Shown: positions 45,080-54,568 of the stretch, one piece after another
How positions within the stretch are numbered: the first letter of the stretch is position 1
Layout: each line of letters opens with the position of its first letter
NCBI RefSeq assembly: GCF_003044565.1
Contig: NZ_POXG01000001.1
Location: forward strand, 496,001 to 560,000
DNA from: Neisseria sicca
Lineage (GTDB): Bacteria; Pseudomonadota; Gammaproteobacteria; Burkholderiales; Neisseriaceae
Length of the DNA: 64,000 bases
Direction: 5' to 3'
Translations under genes and position numbers: made by a program
The notes under the pieces: generated by a model
What the model saw: only the letters and a program-made list of their open reading frames with translations
The model's database searches: none
Told to the model about the DNA's origin: nothing

Positions 45080-45235
45080 TATAGTGGATTAAATTTAAAC
45101 CAGTACGGCGTTGCCTCGCCTTAGCTCAAAGAGAACGATTCTCTAAGGTGCTAAAGCACCAAGTGAATCGGTTCCGTACTATTTGTACTGTCTGCGGCTT
45201 CGTCGCCTTGTCCTGATTTTTGTTAATCCACTATA
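45080..45235. repeat. Correia element (long, 156 bp) upstream of the SDR gene
   Basis: TATAGTGGATTAAATTTAAA to the inverse TTGTTAATCCACTATA, with the long-class internal block. The 393-bp spacer before gyrA contains this element and about 215 bp with no gene, apart from a single partial DUS near 45405. Confidence 0.95.
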
Positions 45236-45451
45236 TCAATAAATTATCGACAAGCTGAAAAAAGACTGAAGCATTGCTGATACATCAGAAACCGACTGTG
45301 AAACCGTGCAACCTATTGCCTGCTCATCCACTTTTTTATTTAAAAAGAAACGATAAACAGGCAATCTTTCGGTCGATATCCTCAATAGTGTGAAACCTAT
45401 CGTTTCAGACGAGCCTGCAATCCATCGGCTACAGTAAATCGGAAGCTTGAT

Positions 45452-48226
45452 TTATGCTTCGCCGCCTTCGGTATCCGATACGGCGTTCTCGGCTTCATTG
45501 CCTCCCGGATTTTCCGCTTCGGGATTTTCATCTTCCGCTTCTTCGGCAACACGTTCCAGCGATACCAAAGTTTCGCCTTCGTCCAGATTAATCAGGCGCA
45601 CGCCTGCTGCGGCGCGGCCGGTTTCGCGGATTTGTTCGACTTTGGTGCGGATGAGGACGCCGCCGCTGGTAATCAGCATCAGGTCGTCGGTTTCGCTAAC
45701 CAAGGTTGCGGCGACCAAATCACCGTTGCGCTCACCAGTGTTGATGGCGATATTGCCTTGTCCGCCTTTGTTTTTACGGCTGTAATCGGCAATCGGAGTA
45801 CGTTTGCCGTAGCCGTTGGCGGTGGCGGTCAATACTTGCAAATCGCTTTGAGCGGCTTCAGGGGCAAAGGTAATCAGGCTGACGATTTTGCCGTCGGCAG
45901 GCAGGCGCATACCACGTAAGCCGCCGCTGCCACGACCGGACGGACGCACACCGTGTTTGCCGCTTGGCAGGGTATTTTCGTTGTCGGTGGTTTCGTCTTC
46001 AAGGTCGTCTGAAATTTCGGTTTCGATGTCGGTATCTTCCGCTTCGTCGTTACCGAATTTTTCCCAGTATTCGTTAAAGCGGATGGCTTTACCCAAGTTG
46101 GAGAACAGCATAATGTCGTCCGAGCCGCTGGTTTGCGCGGCGCCGACGAGGTAGTCGCCTTCTTTGAGCGCGATGGCTTTGATGCCTTGACTGCGGACGT
46201 TTTTAAAGGCTGAAAGCTGGACTTTTTTCACCATGCCTTGTGCGGTGGCGAAGAAGACGTATTGGTCTTCAGGGAATTCGCGCACGGCAAGGATGGCGCT
46301 GACTTTTTCGCCTTCTTCCAACTGGATGACGTTGTTAATCGGACGGCCGCGGCTGTTGCGTCCGCCTTCAGGCAGTTTGTAAACCTTAATCCAGTGGCAC
46401 TTACCGAAGTTGGTGAAACACATCAAATAGTCATGCGTATTCGCAACGAACAAGGTTTCGATGAAGTCTTCGTCTTTGGTCGCCGCCGCCTGCTTGCCGC
46501 GTCCGCCGCGACGCTGCGCCTGATAGTCGGTGGTCGGCTGGGTTTTGATATAGCCGCCGTGAGTCAGGGTAACGACCATTTCGCGTTGCGGAATCAGGTC
46601 TTCATCGGCAATGTCGCCGCCGAACGGGTTGATTTCGCTGCGGCGTTCGTCGCCGAAATTGGTTTTGGTTTCTTCCAATTCTTCGCGGATGATTTGGGTA
46701 ATACGTTCCGGCTTCGCCAAAATGTCCAAAAAGTCGATGATTTTCGCCATGATGTTTTTGTAGTCGCCGACGATTTCTTCTTGGTCGAGGCCGGTCAGGT
46801 TGCGCAGGCTCATGCGCAGGATGGCATCGGCTTGGATTTCGCTCAGGTAATAGCCTTGTTCCTGCAAGCCGAGATTGGTGGGCAGGCCTTCGGGACGCGC
46901 CATGCGCAGGTCGAGGTCGGTACGGCTCAACATGTCTTCCACCAAACCGCTGCGCCATGCGCGGGACAGCAATTTTTCTTTGGCTTCAGGCGCGTCGGCG
47001 GATTCTTTAATCAACCGAATCATCTCGTCGATATTGGACAATGCGACGGCTTTACCTTCGGCGATGTGACCTTCATGACGCGCTTTTTTGAGGCGGAACA
47101 GGGTGCGGCGGGTAACGACTTCGCGACGGTGGCGCAGGAATTCCGACAAAATTTGTTTCAGGTTCAACAGGCGCGGCTGACCGTCAACCAAAGCGACCAT
47201 ATTGATGCCGAAGCTGTCTTGAAGCTGGGTGAGTTTGTAGAGTTGGTTTAAAACGACTTCGGCATTTTCGTTGCGTTTCAATTCGATAACAACGCGCATA
47301 CCGGATTTGTCAGATTCGTCGCGCAGGTCGGATACGCCTTCCAACGTTTTTTCGCGCACCAACTCGCCGATTTTTTCCACCAGCTTGGCTTTGTTCACCT
47401 GATACGGGATTTCGTCGATGATGATGGCTTCGCGTTCGCCGTTTTTGCCTATGGGTTCGATATGGGTTTTACCGCGCATAACGACGCGGCCGCGACCGGT
47501 TTTATAGCCTTCGCGCACACCGCTCAAGCCGTAGATGGTAGCGCCGGTCGGGAAATCGGGCGCTTGGAGAATGTTGATCAATTCGTCGATTTCGGTTTCA
47601 GGTTCATCCAAAAGACGCAGACAGGCGTTGATGGTGTCAGTGAGATTGTGCGGCGGAATGTTGGTCGCCATACCGACGGCGATACCGGACGAACCATTGA
47701 CCAACAGAGCGGGGAAGCGGGTCGGCAACACCAGTGGCTCGTGTTCGCTGCCGTCGTAGTTCGGACCGAAATTGACGGTTTCTTCTTCGATGTCCGCCAG
47801 CATTTCGTGGGCGATTTTCGCCATGCGGATTTCGGTATAACGCATCGCCGCGGCGCCGTCGCCGTCAACCGAGCCGAAGTTGCCCTGACCGTCGATTAAG
47901 ACGTAGCGCATCGAAAAATCCTGCGCCATGCGCACGATGGTGTCGTAAACCGCGGAATCGCCGTGCGGATGGTATTTACCGATGACGTCGCCGACAATAC
48001 GCGCCGATTTTTTGTAGGCGGCGTTCCAGTTGTTTTTCAGCTCGTGCATGGCGTAAAGCACGCGGCGGTGCACCGGCTTCAAACCGTCGCGCACATCAGG
48101 CAGCGCGCGACCGACAATCACGCTCATGGCGTAATCGAGATAGCTTTTGCGCATTTCGTCTTCAAGGCTGACGGGCAGGGTTTCGAGTGCGAATTTATGG
48201 TCGTTGCGGATAGTTGCGTCGGTCAT
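45452..48226 (-). CDS. gyrA: DNA gyrase subunit A
   Basis: 924 residues. Breaks and reseals DNA with GyrB to introduce negative supercoils. Active-site Tyr in [10 protein letters not shown]; GyrA box QRRGGRG. The quinolone region reads [21 protein letters not shown] with Ser 91 and Asp 95, the susceptible residues in gonococcal numbering. A very acidic insert ([16 protein letters not shown] and after) interrupts the C-terminal beta-pinwheel, and the tail is acidic too. A DUS inside is read as EISDDLED. Start 48226 (MTDATIR) is the family start; an upstream ATG at 48250 is less likely. Confidence 0.98.
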   Translation of the reverse strand: MTDATIRNDHKFALETLPVSLEDEMRKSYLDYAMSVIVGRALPDVRDGLKPVHRRVLYAMHELKNNWNAAYKKSARIVGDVIGKYHPHGDSAVYDTIVRMAQDFSMRYVLIDGQGNFGSVDGDGAAAMRYTEIRMAKIAHEMLADIEEETVNFGPNYDGSEHEPLVLPTRFPALLVNGSSGIAVGMATNIPPHNLTDTINACLRLLDEPETEIDELINILQAPDFPTGATIYGLSGVREGYKTGRGRVVMRGKTHIEPIGKNGEREAIIIDEIPYQVNKAKLVEKIGELVREKTLEGVSDLRDESDKSGMRVVIELKRNENAEVVLNQLYKLTQLQDSFGINMVALVDGQPRLLNLKQILSEFLRHRREVVTRRTLFRLKKARHEGHIAEGKAVALSNIDEMIRLIKESADAPEAKEKLLSRAWRSGLVEDMLSRTDLDLRMARPEGLPTNLGLQEQGYYLSEIQADAILRMSLRNLTGLDQEEIVGDYKNIMAKIIDFLDILAKPERITQIIREELEETKTNFGDERRSEINPFGGDIADEDLIPQREMVVTLTHGGYIKTQPTTDYQAQRRGGRGKQAAATKDEDFIETLFVANTHDYLMCFTNFGKCHWIKVYKLPEGGRNSRGRPINNVIQLEEGEKVSAILAVREFPEDQYVFFATAQGMVKKVQLSAFKNVRSQGIKAIALKEGDYLVGAAQTSGSDDIMLFSNLGKAIRFNEYWEKFGNDEAEDTDIETEISDDLEDETTDNENTLPSGKHGVRPSGRGSGGLRGMRLPADGKIVSLITFAPEAAQSDLQVLTATANGYGKRTPIADYSRKNKGGQGNIAINTGERNGDLVAATLVSETDDLMLITSGGVLIRTKVEQIRETGRAAAGVRLINLDEGETLVSLERVAEEAEDENPEAENPGGNEAENAVSDTEGGEA

Positions 48227-48346
48227 GGTTTTCTTTATTTCGTATGGCAAAAATAGATGGGAATTTTAGCATAAAACCGTGCTTTTCGGGCTTTTTGCCT
48301 CCCTTTCGAATCGTATGGCGAATAAACTGATTTTTTGCCGCAACTA

Positions 48347-48381
48347 CCGTACTGTCCGTACCGTCCGCGGCTTGTTGCTTT
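48347..48381. repeat. Decayed Correia core remnant
   Basis: CCGTACTGTCCGTACCGTCC and the following CGCGGCTTGTTGCTTT align to the Correia core CCGTACTATTTGTACTGTCTGCGGCTTCGTCGCC with differences that are all transitions. No terminal repeats remain. Lies upstream of gyrA. Confidence 0.5.
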
Positions 48382-48413
48382 AATGATTGTCTGCTATTCC
48401 TACCTGCCCACAT

Positions 48414-48459
48414 AAAAAGGTCGTCTGAAAACCTAAACTATGGTTTTCAGACGACCTTT
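48414..48459. terminator. DUS-pair terminator after gshA
   Basis: AAAAAGGTCGTCTGAAAACC and GGTTTTCAGACGACCTTT; 34 bp past the gshA stop on the minus strand. Confidence 0.82.
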
Positions 48460-48493
48460 GTCGTGTAAATTCATTTCTTTTTCAGGAATAAGC

Positions 48494-49846
48494 CTAAGAC
48501 GCAGTCTGTTCCAACTCAAGCGCGGCGGCAAGCAGCGACAGGCGCGCCATTACGCCGTAAACGTAGAGGCGGTTGTGTTCGTTGTCCACGTCGCAGTCTT
48601 TTTCGGAACGCGGCATACCGAGCGAGTCCCATTGTTCGAATACGCGCTTGCAGGCTTCGGGGGCTTCTTGGGAGTTGTCGCCGCTTCCGGTGGGAATGCT
48701 GTTGGACAGCGGGACAAACACCATGCCGCCGGCGTTGAGGTTCTCGTCCGCACCACGCCCTTCGTGTACGCGGAAAAAGCCGCCGATAACGAAACGGTCC
48801 ATCATATAAACAACGGGTTCGCACACGGCACCGTTCATGGTTTCATAGGTATAAATACCTTCTTGGACAATCACTTCGCTGACTTCCAAGCCTTCTTTTA
48901 CCTTCGCCATTTTGTTGCGGTTTTTGCGGTTCAGCCCGCGCACTTCGTCGGCGGATTTGACGCTCATCACGCCCATGCCGTAAGTACCCGCGTCGGCTTT
49001 GACAATCACGAAAGGTTGGTCGGCAATGCCCAATTCGTCGTATTTGGCTTGAATTTTCGCCAGCACGCGTTCTACTGCTTCCGCCAACGCATCTTCGCCT
49101 TCGCGCTCTTGGAAGTCCAAACCACCGATTTTTTCGAAATACGGGTTAATCTGCCATTCGTCGATGTCAATCAGCTTGGCAAATTCGGCGGCGACTTGGT
49201 TGTATGCGCTGAAATGTTCTGTTTTACGGCGCGTCGTCCAACCGCCGTGCAGCGGAGGCAATACGGTTTGGCTGATGCCTTTGAGAATATCGGGAACGCC
49301 GGCGGACAAGTCGTTGTTCAACAAAACGACGCAAGGCGAGAAGCCGTCGGCAAGATGGACGCGCTCACGGGTACGCAATAAAGGTTCCAGCAGGATTTTA
49401 TCGCCCAGCGCGGTTTCAAACTCGGTCGGCTCGGTAACTTCCGGATTCAGGCTGCCCAAACGGACTTCATACCCTGCCGAGCGCAAAATTTCGCTGAGTG
49501 CGTAAACGTTTTGCAGGTAGAACGTGTTGCGGGTATGGTTTTCAGGAATAATCAACACGGATTTTGCCGTTTCGCAAGCACGCTGTACCGCATCTTGAGC
49601 CGCGACTGCCGCCAGCGGGATGAAATTCGGATTCAGGTTGTTGAAACCGCCGGGAAACAGGTTCATATCAATAGACGAAATTTTGTAACCGGCATTGCGG
49701 ATGTCGACCGAACCGTAAAACGGCGGGCGGTGTGCGTTCCATTGCGAACGGAACCATGCTTCGATTTTGGCGTGGTTGCACAAGATTTTCGCTTCAAACG
49801 CCTGAAGTTGCGACAGATGTTCGGCAGCCATAACCGGTAATTTCAT
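48494..49846 (-). CDS. gshA: Glutamate-cysteine ligase (gshA, Acidithiobacillus type)
   Basis: 450 residues. First step of glutathione synthesis. Not the E. coli-type GshA: the sequence matches the smaller ligase family defined from Acidithiobacillus, with HRPPFYGSVDIRNAGYKISSIDMNLFPGGFNNLNP, LLNNDLSAGVP, and the ATP-grasp-like FVIVKADAGTYGMGVMSV. GAGGTAAAGAG precedes the ATG. High glutathione is typical of neisseriae and supports defence against oxidants and copper. Transcribed away from leuC. Confidence 0.9.
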   Translation of the reverse strand: MKLPVMAAEHLSQLQAFEAKILCNHAKIEAWFRSQWNAHRPPFYGSVDIRNAGYKISSIDMNLFPGGFNNLNPNFIPLAAVAAQDAVQRACETAKSVLIIPENHTRNTFYLQNVYALSEILRSAGYEVRLGSLNPEVTEPTEFETALGDKILLEPLLRTRERVHLADGFSPCVVLLNNDLSAGVPDILKGISQTVLPPLHGGWTTRRKTEHFSAYNQVAAEFAKLIDIDEWQINPYFEKIGGLDFQEREGEDALAEAVERVLAKIQAKYDELGIADQPFVIVKADAGTYGMGVMSVKSADEVRGLNRKNRNKMAKVKEGLEVSEVIVQEGIYTYETMNGAVCEPVVYMMDRFVIGGFFRVHEGRGADENLNAGGMVFVPLSNSIPTGSGDNSQEAPEACKRVFEQWDSLGMPRSEKDCDVDNEHNRLYVYGVMARLSLLAAALELEQTAS

Positions 49847-49959
49847 TCTCTTTACCTCTGTTGTCTGATGTGGGATACGGATGGAAATGATAGTGCTTTT
49901 TTAGGCGGTACGACAAGCATTGTTTCAAATCAAATATCTCTTTTTGTCAACAATTCTAC

Positions 49960-50024
49960 AATTTGTCTAATTTTTGAAAGTTATTTTTAGATTTTTATGT
50001 GAAAAAGTAGAAATTAGACAAATT
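49960..50024. promoter_or_regulatory. 14-bp inverted repeat upstream of leuC
   Basis: AATTTGTCTAATTT (49960-49973) and AAATTAGACAAATT (50011-50024) are perfect inverse copies 37 bp apart. A further small palindrome TTGTCAACAA lies at 49945-49954. The arrangement suits paired operator half-sites, or a large RNA stem, in the leuC leader/promoter. The regulator is unknown. Confidence 0.5.
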
Positions 50025-50113
50025 TCTATTGCACTGCCCCTGTAAAAAGCCTAAAATCCGCCCATCAAAACAAACCATCTACCCCTATTATTAATAAGTA
50101 AAGATAACCCATC

Positions 50114-51523
50114 ATGAGCGCACAAACCCTCTACGACAAACTCTGGAACAGCCACGTCGTCCGCGAAGAAGAAGACGGCACTGTCCTGCTCTACATCGAC
50201 CGCCATTTAGTGCACGAAGTTACCAGCCCGCAGGCGTTTGAAGGTCTGAAAATGGCGGGGCGCAAGCTGTGGCGTATCGACAGCGTCGTCTCCACCGCCG
50301 ACCACAACACCCCGACCGGCGATTGGGACAAAGGCATCCAAGACCCAATTTCCAAGCTGCAAGTCGATACTTTAGACAAAAATATCAAAGAGTTCGGCGC
50401 ACTCGCCTACTTCCCGTTCATGGATAAAGGTCAAGGCATCGTTCATGTCATGGGTCCGGAACAAGGCGCAACCCTGCCCGGCATGACCGTTGTCTGCGGC
50501 GACTCGCACACCTCCACCCACGGCGCATTCGGCGCGCTGGCACACGGTATCGGCACTTCCGAAGTCGAACACACCATGGCGACCCAGTGTATTACCGCGA
50601 AAAAATCCAAATCCATGCTGATTGCCGTTGAAGGTCGTCTGAAACCGGGCGTTACCGCCAAAGACGTCGCCCTCTACATCATCGGACAAATCGGCACGGC
50701 AGGCGGCACGGGCTATGCCATCGAGTTCGGCGGCGAAGCCATCCGCAGCCTTTCGATGGAAGGCCGCATGACCCTGTGCAACATGGCGATTGAAGCAGGG
50801 GCGCGCTCCGGCATGGTTGCCGTCGATCAAACCACCATCGACTATGTCAAAGACAAACCCTTCGCCCCCAAAGGCGAAGCGTGGGACAAAGCCGTCGAAT
50901 ACTGGCGCACGCTGGTTTCCGACGAAGGCGCAGTATTCGACAAAGAATACCGTTTCAAAGCCGAAGACATCGAACCGCAAGTAACATGGGGCACATCGCC
51001 TGAAATGGTTTTGGACATCAGCGGCAAAGTGCCGAACCCTGCCGAAGAAACCGATCCCGTCAAACGCAGCGGCATGGAACGCGCCCTTGAATACATGGGC
51101 CTGGAAGCCGGCACACCGCTGAACGAAATCCCCGTCGACATCGTATTCATCGGCTCCTGCACCAACAGCCGCATCGAAGATTTGCGCGAAGCCGCCGCCG
51201 TCGCCAAAGGCCGTAAAAAAGCCGACAACGTACAGCGCGTGTTAATCGTTCCCGGCTCCGGCTTGGTTAAACGGCAGGCGGAACAGGAAGGCTTGGACAA
51301 AATCTTCATTGATGCCGGTTTCGAATGGCGCGAACCGGGCTGCTCGATGTGTCTCGCCATGAACGCCGACCGCCTCACTCCGGGCCAACGCTGCGCCTCC
51401 ACTTCCAACCGCAACTTCGAAGGCCGGCAAGGCAACGGCGGGCGCACGCACTTGGTCAGCCCCGCTATGGCTGCAGCCGCCGCGGTAAACGGATGCTTTA
51501 CCGACATCCGTACCATGGCATAA
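50114..51523 (+). CDS. leuC: 3-isopropylmalate dehydratase large subunit
   Basis: 469 residues, aconitase family [4Fe-4S] enzyme that isomerises 2- to 3-isopropylmalate with LeuD. Cluster cysteines occur in [17 protein letters not shown] and the closely spaced CSMC of [40 protein letters not shown] is the family block. First gene of the split leucine cluster. A DUS inside is read as EGRLKPG. Confidence 0.98.
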   Translation: MSAQTLYDKLWNSHVVREEEDGTVLLYIDRHLVHEVTSPQAFEGLKMAGRKLWRIDSVVSTADHNTPTGDWDKGIQDPISKLQVDTLDKNIKEFGALAYFPFMDKGQGIVHVMGPEQGATLPGMTVVCGDSHTSTHGAFGALAHGIGTSEVEHTMATQCITAKKSKSMLIAVEGRLKPGVTAKDVALYIIGQIGTAGGTGYAIEFGGEAIRSLSMEGRMTLCNMAIEAGARSGMVAVDQTTIDYVKDKPFAPKGEAWDKAVEYWRTLVSDEGAVFDKEYRFKAEDIEPQVTWGTSPEMVLDISGKVPNPAEETDPVKRSGMERALEYMGLEAGTPLNEIPVDIVFIGSCTNSRIEDLREAAAVAKGRKKADNVQRVLIVPGSGLVKRQAEQEGLDKIFIDAGFEWREPGCSMCLAMNADRLTPGQRCASTSNRNFEGRQGNGGRTHLVSPAMAAAAAVNGCFTDIRTMA

Positions 51524-51560
51524 TCTTTCAGACGACCTCATCAATAGAGATCGTCTGAAA
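51524..51560 (+). terminator. DUS-pair hairpin after leuC, one arm mutated
   Basis: TTTCAGACGACCTC and GAGATCGTCTGAAA; the second has A for G in the uptake word. Located directly at the leuC stop. Confidence 0.6.
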
Positions 51561-51644
51561 ACACCTTGCTCAAACAAATCTCCCCATCGTTGCGCAAAAC
51601 GTCTGAAACCTTTTCAATCATTTATCACTTGAAAGGAATCCATT

Positions 51645-51866
51645 ATGAAAAAACTTTTTGCATTGGCTGCCGCAGCCTTCATCTTGTCTGCCTGTTCCAG
51701 CACTTGGTCCGGAGCAAAAGATGACACCAGCCGCAACTGGGATAAAACCAAAGAAACCGCCGGTCATGTAGCCGACAAGACTGAGGAAGCCGTTAAAAAA
51801 GGCGGCAATGCCGTAGGTCGGGGCATGACTCATGTCGGCGAAAAACTTGAAGCCGCTACCGAATAA
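51645..51866 (+). CDS. Small lipoprotein (entericidin-like)
   Basis: 73 residues. Lipobox LSAC (Cys 17) after the signal MKKLFALAAAAFI, then a short helical repeat-like body DDTSRNWDKTKETAGHVADKTEEAVKKGGNAVGRGMTH with alternating Lys/Glu, typical of small stress lipoproteins of the entericidin or YtxH kind. GAAAGGAATC precedes the ATG. Location in the outer or inner membrane is uncertain. Sits between leuC and leuD. Confidence 0.8.
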   Translation: MKKLFALAAAAFILSACSSTWSGAKDDTSRNWDKTKETAGHVADKTEEAVKKGGNAVGRGMTHVGEKLEAATE

Positions 51867-51878
51867 ACCGGCAACCTA

Positions 51879-51917
51879 GGTCGTCTGAAAAATCCAAACC
51901 TTTTTTCAGACGACCTC
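51879..51917 (+). terminator. DUS-pair hairpin after the small lipoprotein gene
   Basis: AGGTCGTCTGAAAAA and TTTTTTCAGACGACCT, 13 bp past the stop. Confidence 0.72.
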
Positions 51918-51976
51918 TTACCCTACATCAATAAGGCATCCAGAAATATTCAGCATCTCATAAAAAGGAATAAACC

Positions 51977-52342
51977 ATGAGCAATCCGTCAAGCTGGTTT
52001 GGTATTCACGCCCAAGATTTGGATCGAGCCAAAGCGTTTTACGAATCTGTCTTCGGCAAACCTTTACAAGACGTCGGCGGTAACGGCTTCCGTTTCATCA
52101 TTTTTCCTGCCGATTACACGCAACACGGTACTGCCGGTATGATTTGGCACGACAGCAACGCCCAACCCGGTCACGGCGGCACAACCATATTCTTCAATTG
52201 TCCGGATTGTGCCGAGACCGCAGAAAAAGCCGTTTCAGCAGGCGGAAAATTGTTGCAGGGAAAATTCCCCATCGCCAACGGCTTTGCCGCCTTTATCGAA
52301 GATACCGAAGGCAACCGAATCGGTTTGCACAGCACACGTTAA
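51977..52342 (+). CDS. VOC family (glyoxalase/dioxygenase fold) protein
   Basis: 121 residues, two beta-alpha-beta-beta-beta modules of the vicinal-oxygen-chelate fold: WFGIHAQDLDRAKAFYESVFGKPL, and GGTTIFFNCPDCAETAEKAVSAGGKLLQGKFPIANGFAAFIEDTEGNRIGLHS. The metal-ligand candidates include the N-terminal His, the C-terminal Glu and His. Substrate unknown; may be a small-molecule isomerase or resistance protein. Small intruder between leuC and leuD. Confidence 0.83.
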   Translation: MSNPSSWFGIHAQDLDRAKAFYESVFGKPLQDVGGNGFRFIIFPADYTQHGTAGMIWHDSNAQPGHGGTTIFFNCPDCAETAEKAVSAGGKLLQGKFPIANGFAAFIEDTEGNRIGLHSTR

Positions 52343-52396
52343 TCCAACCCTCCAAATAGCCATCAATTTTTCACATTATTCCTATAAGAACCTGAC

Positions 52397-53038
52397 ATGA
52401 AAGCCTTTACCAAAATCACCGCCATCGTCGCCCCGCTCGACCGCAGCAACGTCGATACCGACGCCATCATCCCCAAACAATTTTTAAAATCCATCAAACG
52501 AAGCGGCTTCGGTCCCAATGCCTTTGACGAATGGCGTTATCTCGACCACGGCGAACCGGGCATGGACAACAGCAAACGCCCGCTGAACCCCGATTTTTCG
52601 CTGAACCAGCCGCGTTACCAAGGCGCGCAAATCCTGTTGACGCGCAAAAACTTCGGCTGCGGCTCCTCGCGCGAACACGCCCCTTGGGCATTGGACGACT
52701 ACGGCTTCCGCGCCGTCATCGCCCCCAGCTTTGCCGACATCTTCTTCAACAACTGCTACAAAAACGGCCTCCTGCCCATCGTGTTGACCGAAGAACAAGT
52801 CGACCAGCTTTTCAAAGAAGTCGAAGCTAACGAAGGCTATCAGCTCTCCATCGATCTTGCCGAACAAACCCTGACTACGCCTAGCGGCGAAACGTTCAAA
52901 TTCGACATTACCGAACACCGCAAACACTGCCTCTTAAACGGCTTGGACGAAATCGGACTGACCTTGCAACATGCCGACGAAATCCGCGATTTCGAAGAAA
53001 AACGCCGCCGAAGCCAGCCTTGGCTGTTTAACAGCTAA
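52397..53038 (+). CDS. leuD: 3-isopropylmalate dehydratase small subunit
   Basis: 213 residues. Partner of LeuC; forms the swivelling domain that binds substrate. Blocks: [74 protein letters not shown]. The ending is a typical [15 protein letters not shown]. Its terminator uses a Kingella-like uptake word rather than the host dialect. Confidence 0.97.
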   Translation: MKAFTKITAIVAPLDRSNVDTDAIIPKQFLKSIKRSGFGPNAFDEWRYLDHGEPGMDNSKRPLNPDFSLNQPRYQGAQILLTRKNFGCGSSREHAPWALDDYGFRAVIAPSFADIFFNNCYKNGLLPIVLTEEQVDQLFKEVEANEGYQLSIDLAEQTLTTPSGETFKFDITEHRKHCLLNGLDEIGLTLQHADEIRDFEEKRRRSQPWLFNS

Positions 53039-53044
53039 AACAGC

Positions 53045-53081
53045 AGGCAGCCTGCAATGATTGTGCAGGCTGCCTATTTTT
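53045..53081 (+). terminator. Kingella-like uptake-word terminator after leuD
   Basis: AGGCAGCCTGCA (53045-53056) and its exact inverse TGCAGGCTGCCT (53064-53075), 7-base loop, then ATTTTTTG. The word is one base away from AG-kingDUS (AGGCAGCCTGAA) and one from AA-king3DUS (AAGCAGCCTGCA), and unlike every other terminator here. Confidence 0.8.
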
Positions 53082-53142
53082 TGTGCGTCAGACCGAATGC
53101 GGAGAATAGAAACCCGCTTTACTCATGTTCAATTAGCCCCAA

Positions 53143-53811
53143 ATGAAAACACTCTCCGATCTCATCAACACCACCGACCCCGCATGGCCACTGATTCAAG
53201 AGTGGCTTGCCGAAGCCGCCCATCCCGTGGAAATCCTGCCGAGCGACCCTGCCGCCGCAGAAGCAGAACTCGTAAAAACCCAAGTAACAACACGTTCATT
53301 TATGGGTGCGGTCGTTTATGAAACCGGCGGCATCCTGATTGACGACGGCTGGTTGCGGATATTGGGTTCGGGCAGCGCCAAACTGCCACGTGGACTGGCA
53401 AGCTGGAATCTCGGCCGCACCCAATCCGAACCTGCCGCTCCCGCGCCCTATTACCTGATTGCCGATGATGCCGCAGGCGGCTACTTTGCCATCAACGGCG
53501 GCGGATTGGACGGCGCACCCGGCAATGTTTTCTACCTCCCGCCGGATACCCTCGAATGGGAAGATTGCGAAAAAGGCTATGGCGATTTTTTGCATTGGGC
53601 ATTAGTAGGCGACTTGCAGATGTATTATGAAAACCTACGCTGGCAAAATTGGCGCGAAGAAATCCGCAATTTGAGTGGCGACAGTGTTTATACGTTCTTT
53701 CCATTTTTATGTACCGAAGAAGGTGGCAACATCAACCAAGTCAGCCGCAAGCCTATCCCCATTGCCGAACATTATGCTTCCACTTTAGATTTACAAAAAA
53801 CCATCCTGTAA
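53143..53811 (+). CDS. DUF2625 family protein
   Basis: 222 residues, no signal peptide. It starts with LSDLINTTDPAWPLIQEWL and contains QVTTRSFMGAVVYETGGILIDDGWLRILGSGSAKLPRGLASWN and YFAINGGGLDGAPGNVFYLPPDTLEWEDC, diagnostic of DUF2625, whose function is unknown. The ATG has only a weak ribosome site. Inserted between leuD and leuB; acquired along with or near the Kingella-like terminator is possible. Confidence 0.87.
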   Translation: MKTLSDLINTTDPAWPLIQEWLAEAAHPVEILPSDPAAAEAELVKTQVTTRSFMGAVVYETGGILIDDGWLRILGSGSAKLPRGLASWNLGRTQSEPAAPAPYYLIADDAAGGYFAINGGGLDGAPGNVFYLPPDTLEWEDCEKGYGDFLHWALVGDLQMYYENLRWQNWREEIRNLSGDSVYTFFPFLCTEEGGNINQVSRKPIPIAEHYASTLDLQKTIL

Positions 53812-53856
53812 GAAATGCTTTTTCAGACGACCTTTTTTCGTCCCATCCTTCAAAAC

Positions 53857-54318
53857 ATGATTACCGACACCATCGCCAACGCCACCCGCTACGCCGCACT
53901 ACACCCAGACTTCGCCGAAGCCATCCGCCTGTTGCAAACGCTGGATTTCGCCGCTCTGCCCGACGGACAAGTGCCGTGTGCAAACCCAAACATCCGCCTC
54001 TTTATCGGCAACGAACCAATGAGGAACAAAGCCGATGCCAAGCCCGAAGCGCATTTGAAACACATCGACATCCAAGTCCCCATCAGCGGAGAGGAAACCT
54101 ACGGCTGGATAGACAGAGGTCGTCTGAAAAACGGTTTGGGCTACAACGAAAAGCGCGACATCGAATTTTTCGACTGCGAACCGGAAACTTGGCTCACGCT
54201 CCAACCTGGCGAGTTTGCACTCTTTTTTCCCAACGACGCACACGCCCCTCTGGTTGGCGGAGAAAAGTTCATACGCAAAGCCGTCTTTAAAATCCGTATC
54301 GAAGCAGAACGTTACTGA
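53857..54318 (+). CDS. YhcH/YjgK/YiaL family protein
   Basis: 153 residues, cupin-like fold as in EbgC and the sialic-acid mutarotase Nan[34 protein letters not shown], and [31 protein letters not shown] carry the metal- and sugar-facing His/Glu residues of the family. No sugar catabolic genes are near. Start 53857 because upstream codons derive from DUS. A DUS inside is read as RGRLKNG. Confidence 0.87.
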   Translation: MITDTIANATRYAALHPDFAEAIRLLQTLDFAALPDGQVPCANPNIRLFIGNEPMRNKADAKPEAHLKHIDIQVPISGEETYGWIDRGRLKNGLGYNEKRDIEFFDCEPETWLTLQPGEFALFFPNDAHAPLVGGEKFIRKAVFKIRIEAERY

Positions 54319-54475
54319 TTTCCTCCAACCCTTCGCCAATACAAAATAGAAACTTGGAGTACATCGCCCATCGCGTTCCCGACGAATCCACCTGCATGAT
54401 TTCCACGCAGCTTTATCGATGCCGCAATGGTACAATCAGCCTCGTTCAAGCAAACCGACCTGCAAACAGACACAA

Positions 54476-54537
54476 AAGGTCGTCTGAAAACACCATTCTA
54501 AAAAATGGAAAACGTATCGCCGTTTTCAGACGACCTT
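54476..54537. terminator. DUS pair upstream of leuB
   Basis: AAAAGGTCGTCTGAAAAC and GTTTTCAGACGACCTT-like arms with a loop of about 30 bases, 30 bp before the leuB ATG. Confidence 0.6.
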
Positions 54538-54568
54538 CCCTTTTCCAAACCCTCATAAGGATTTTGCC

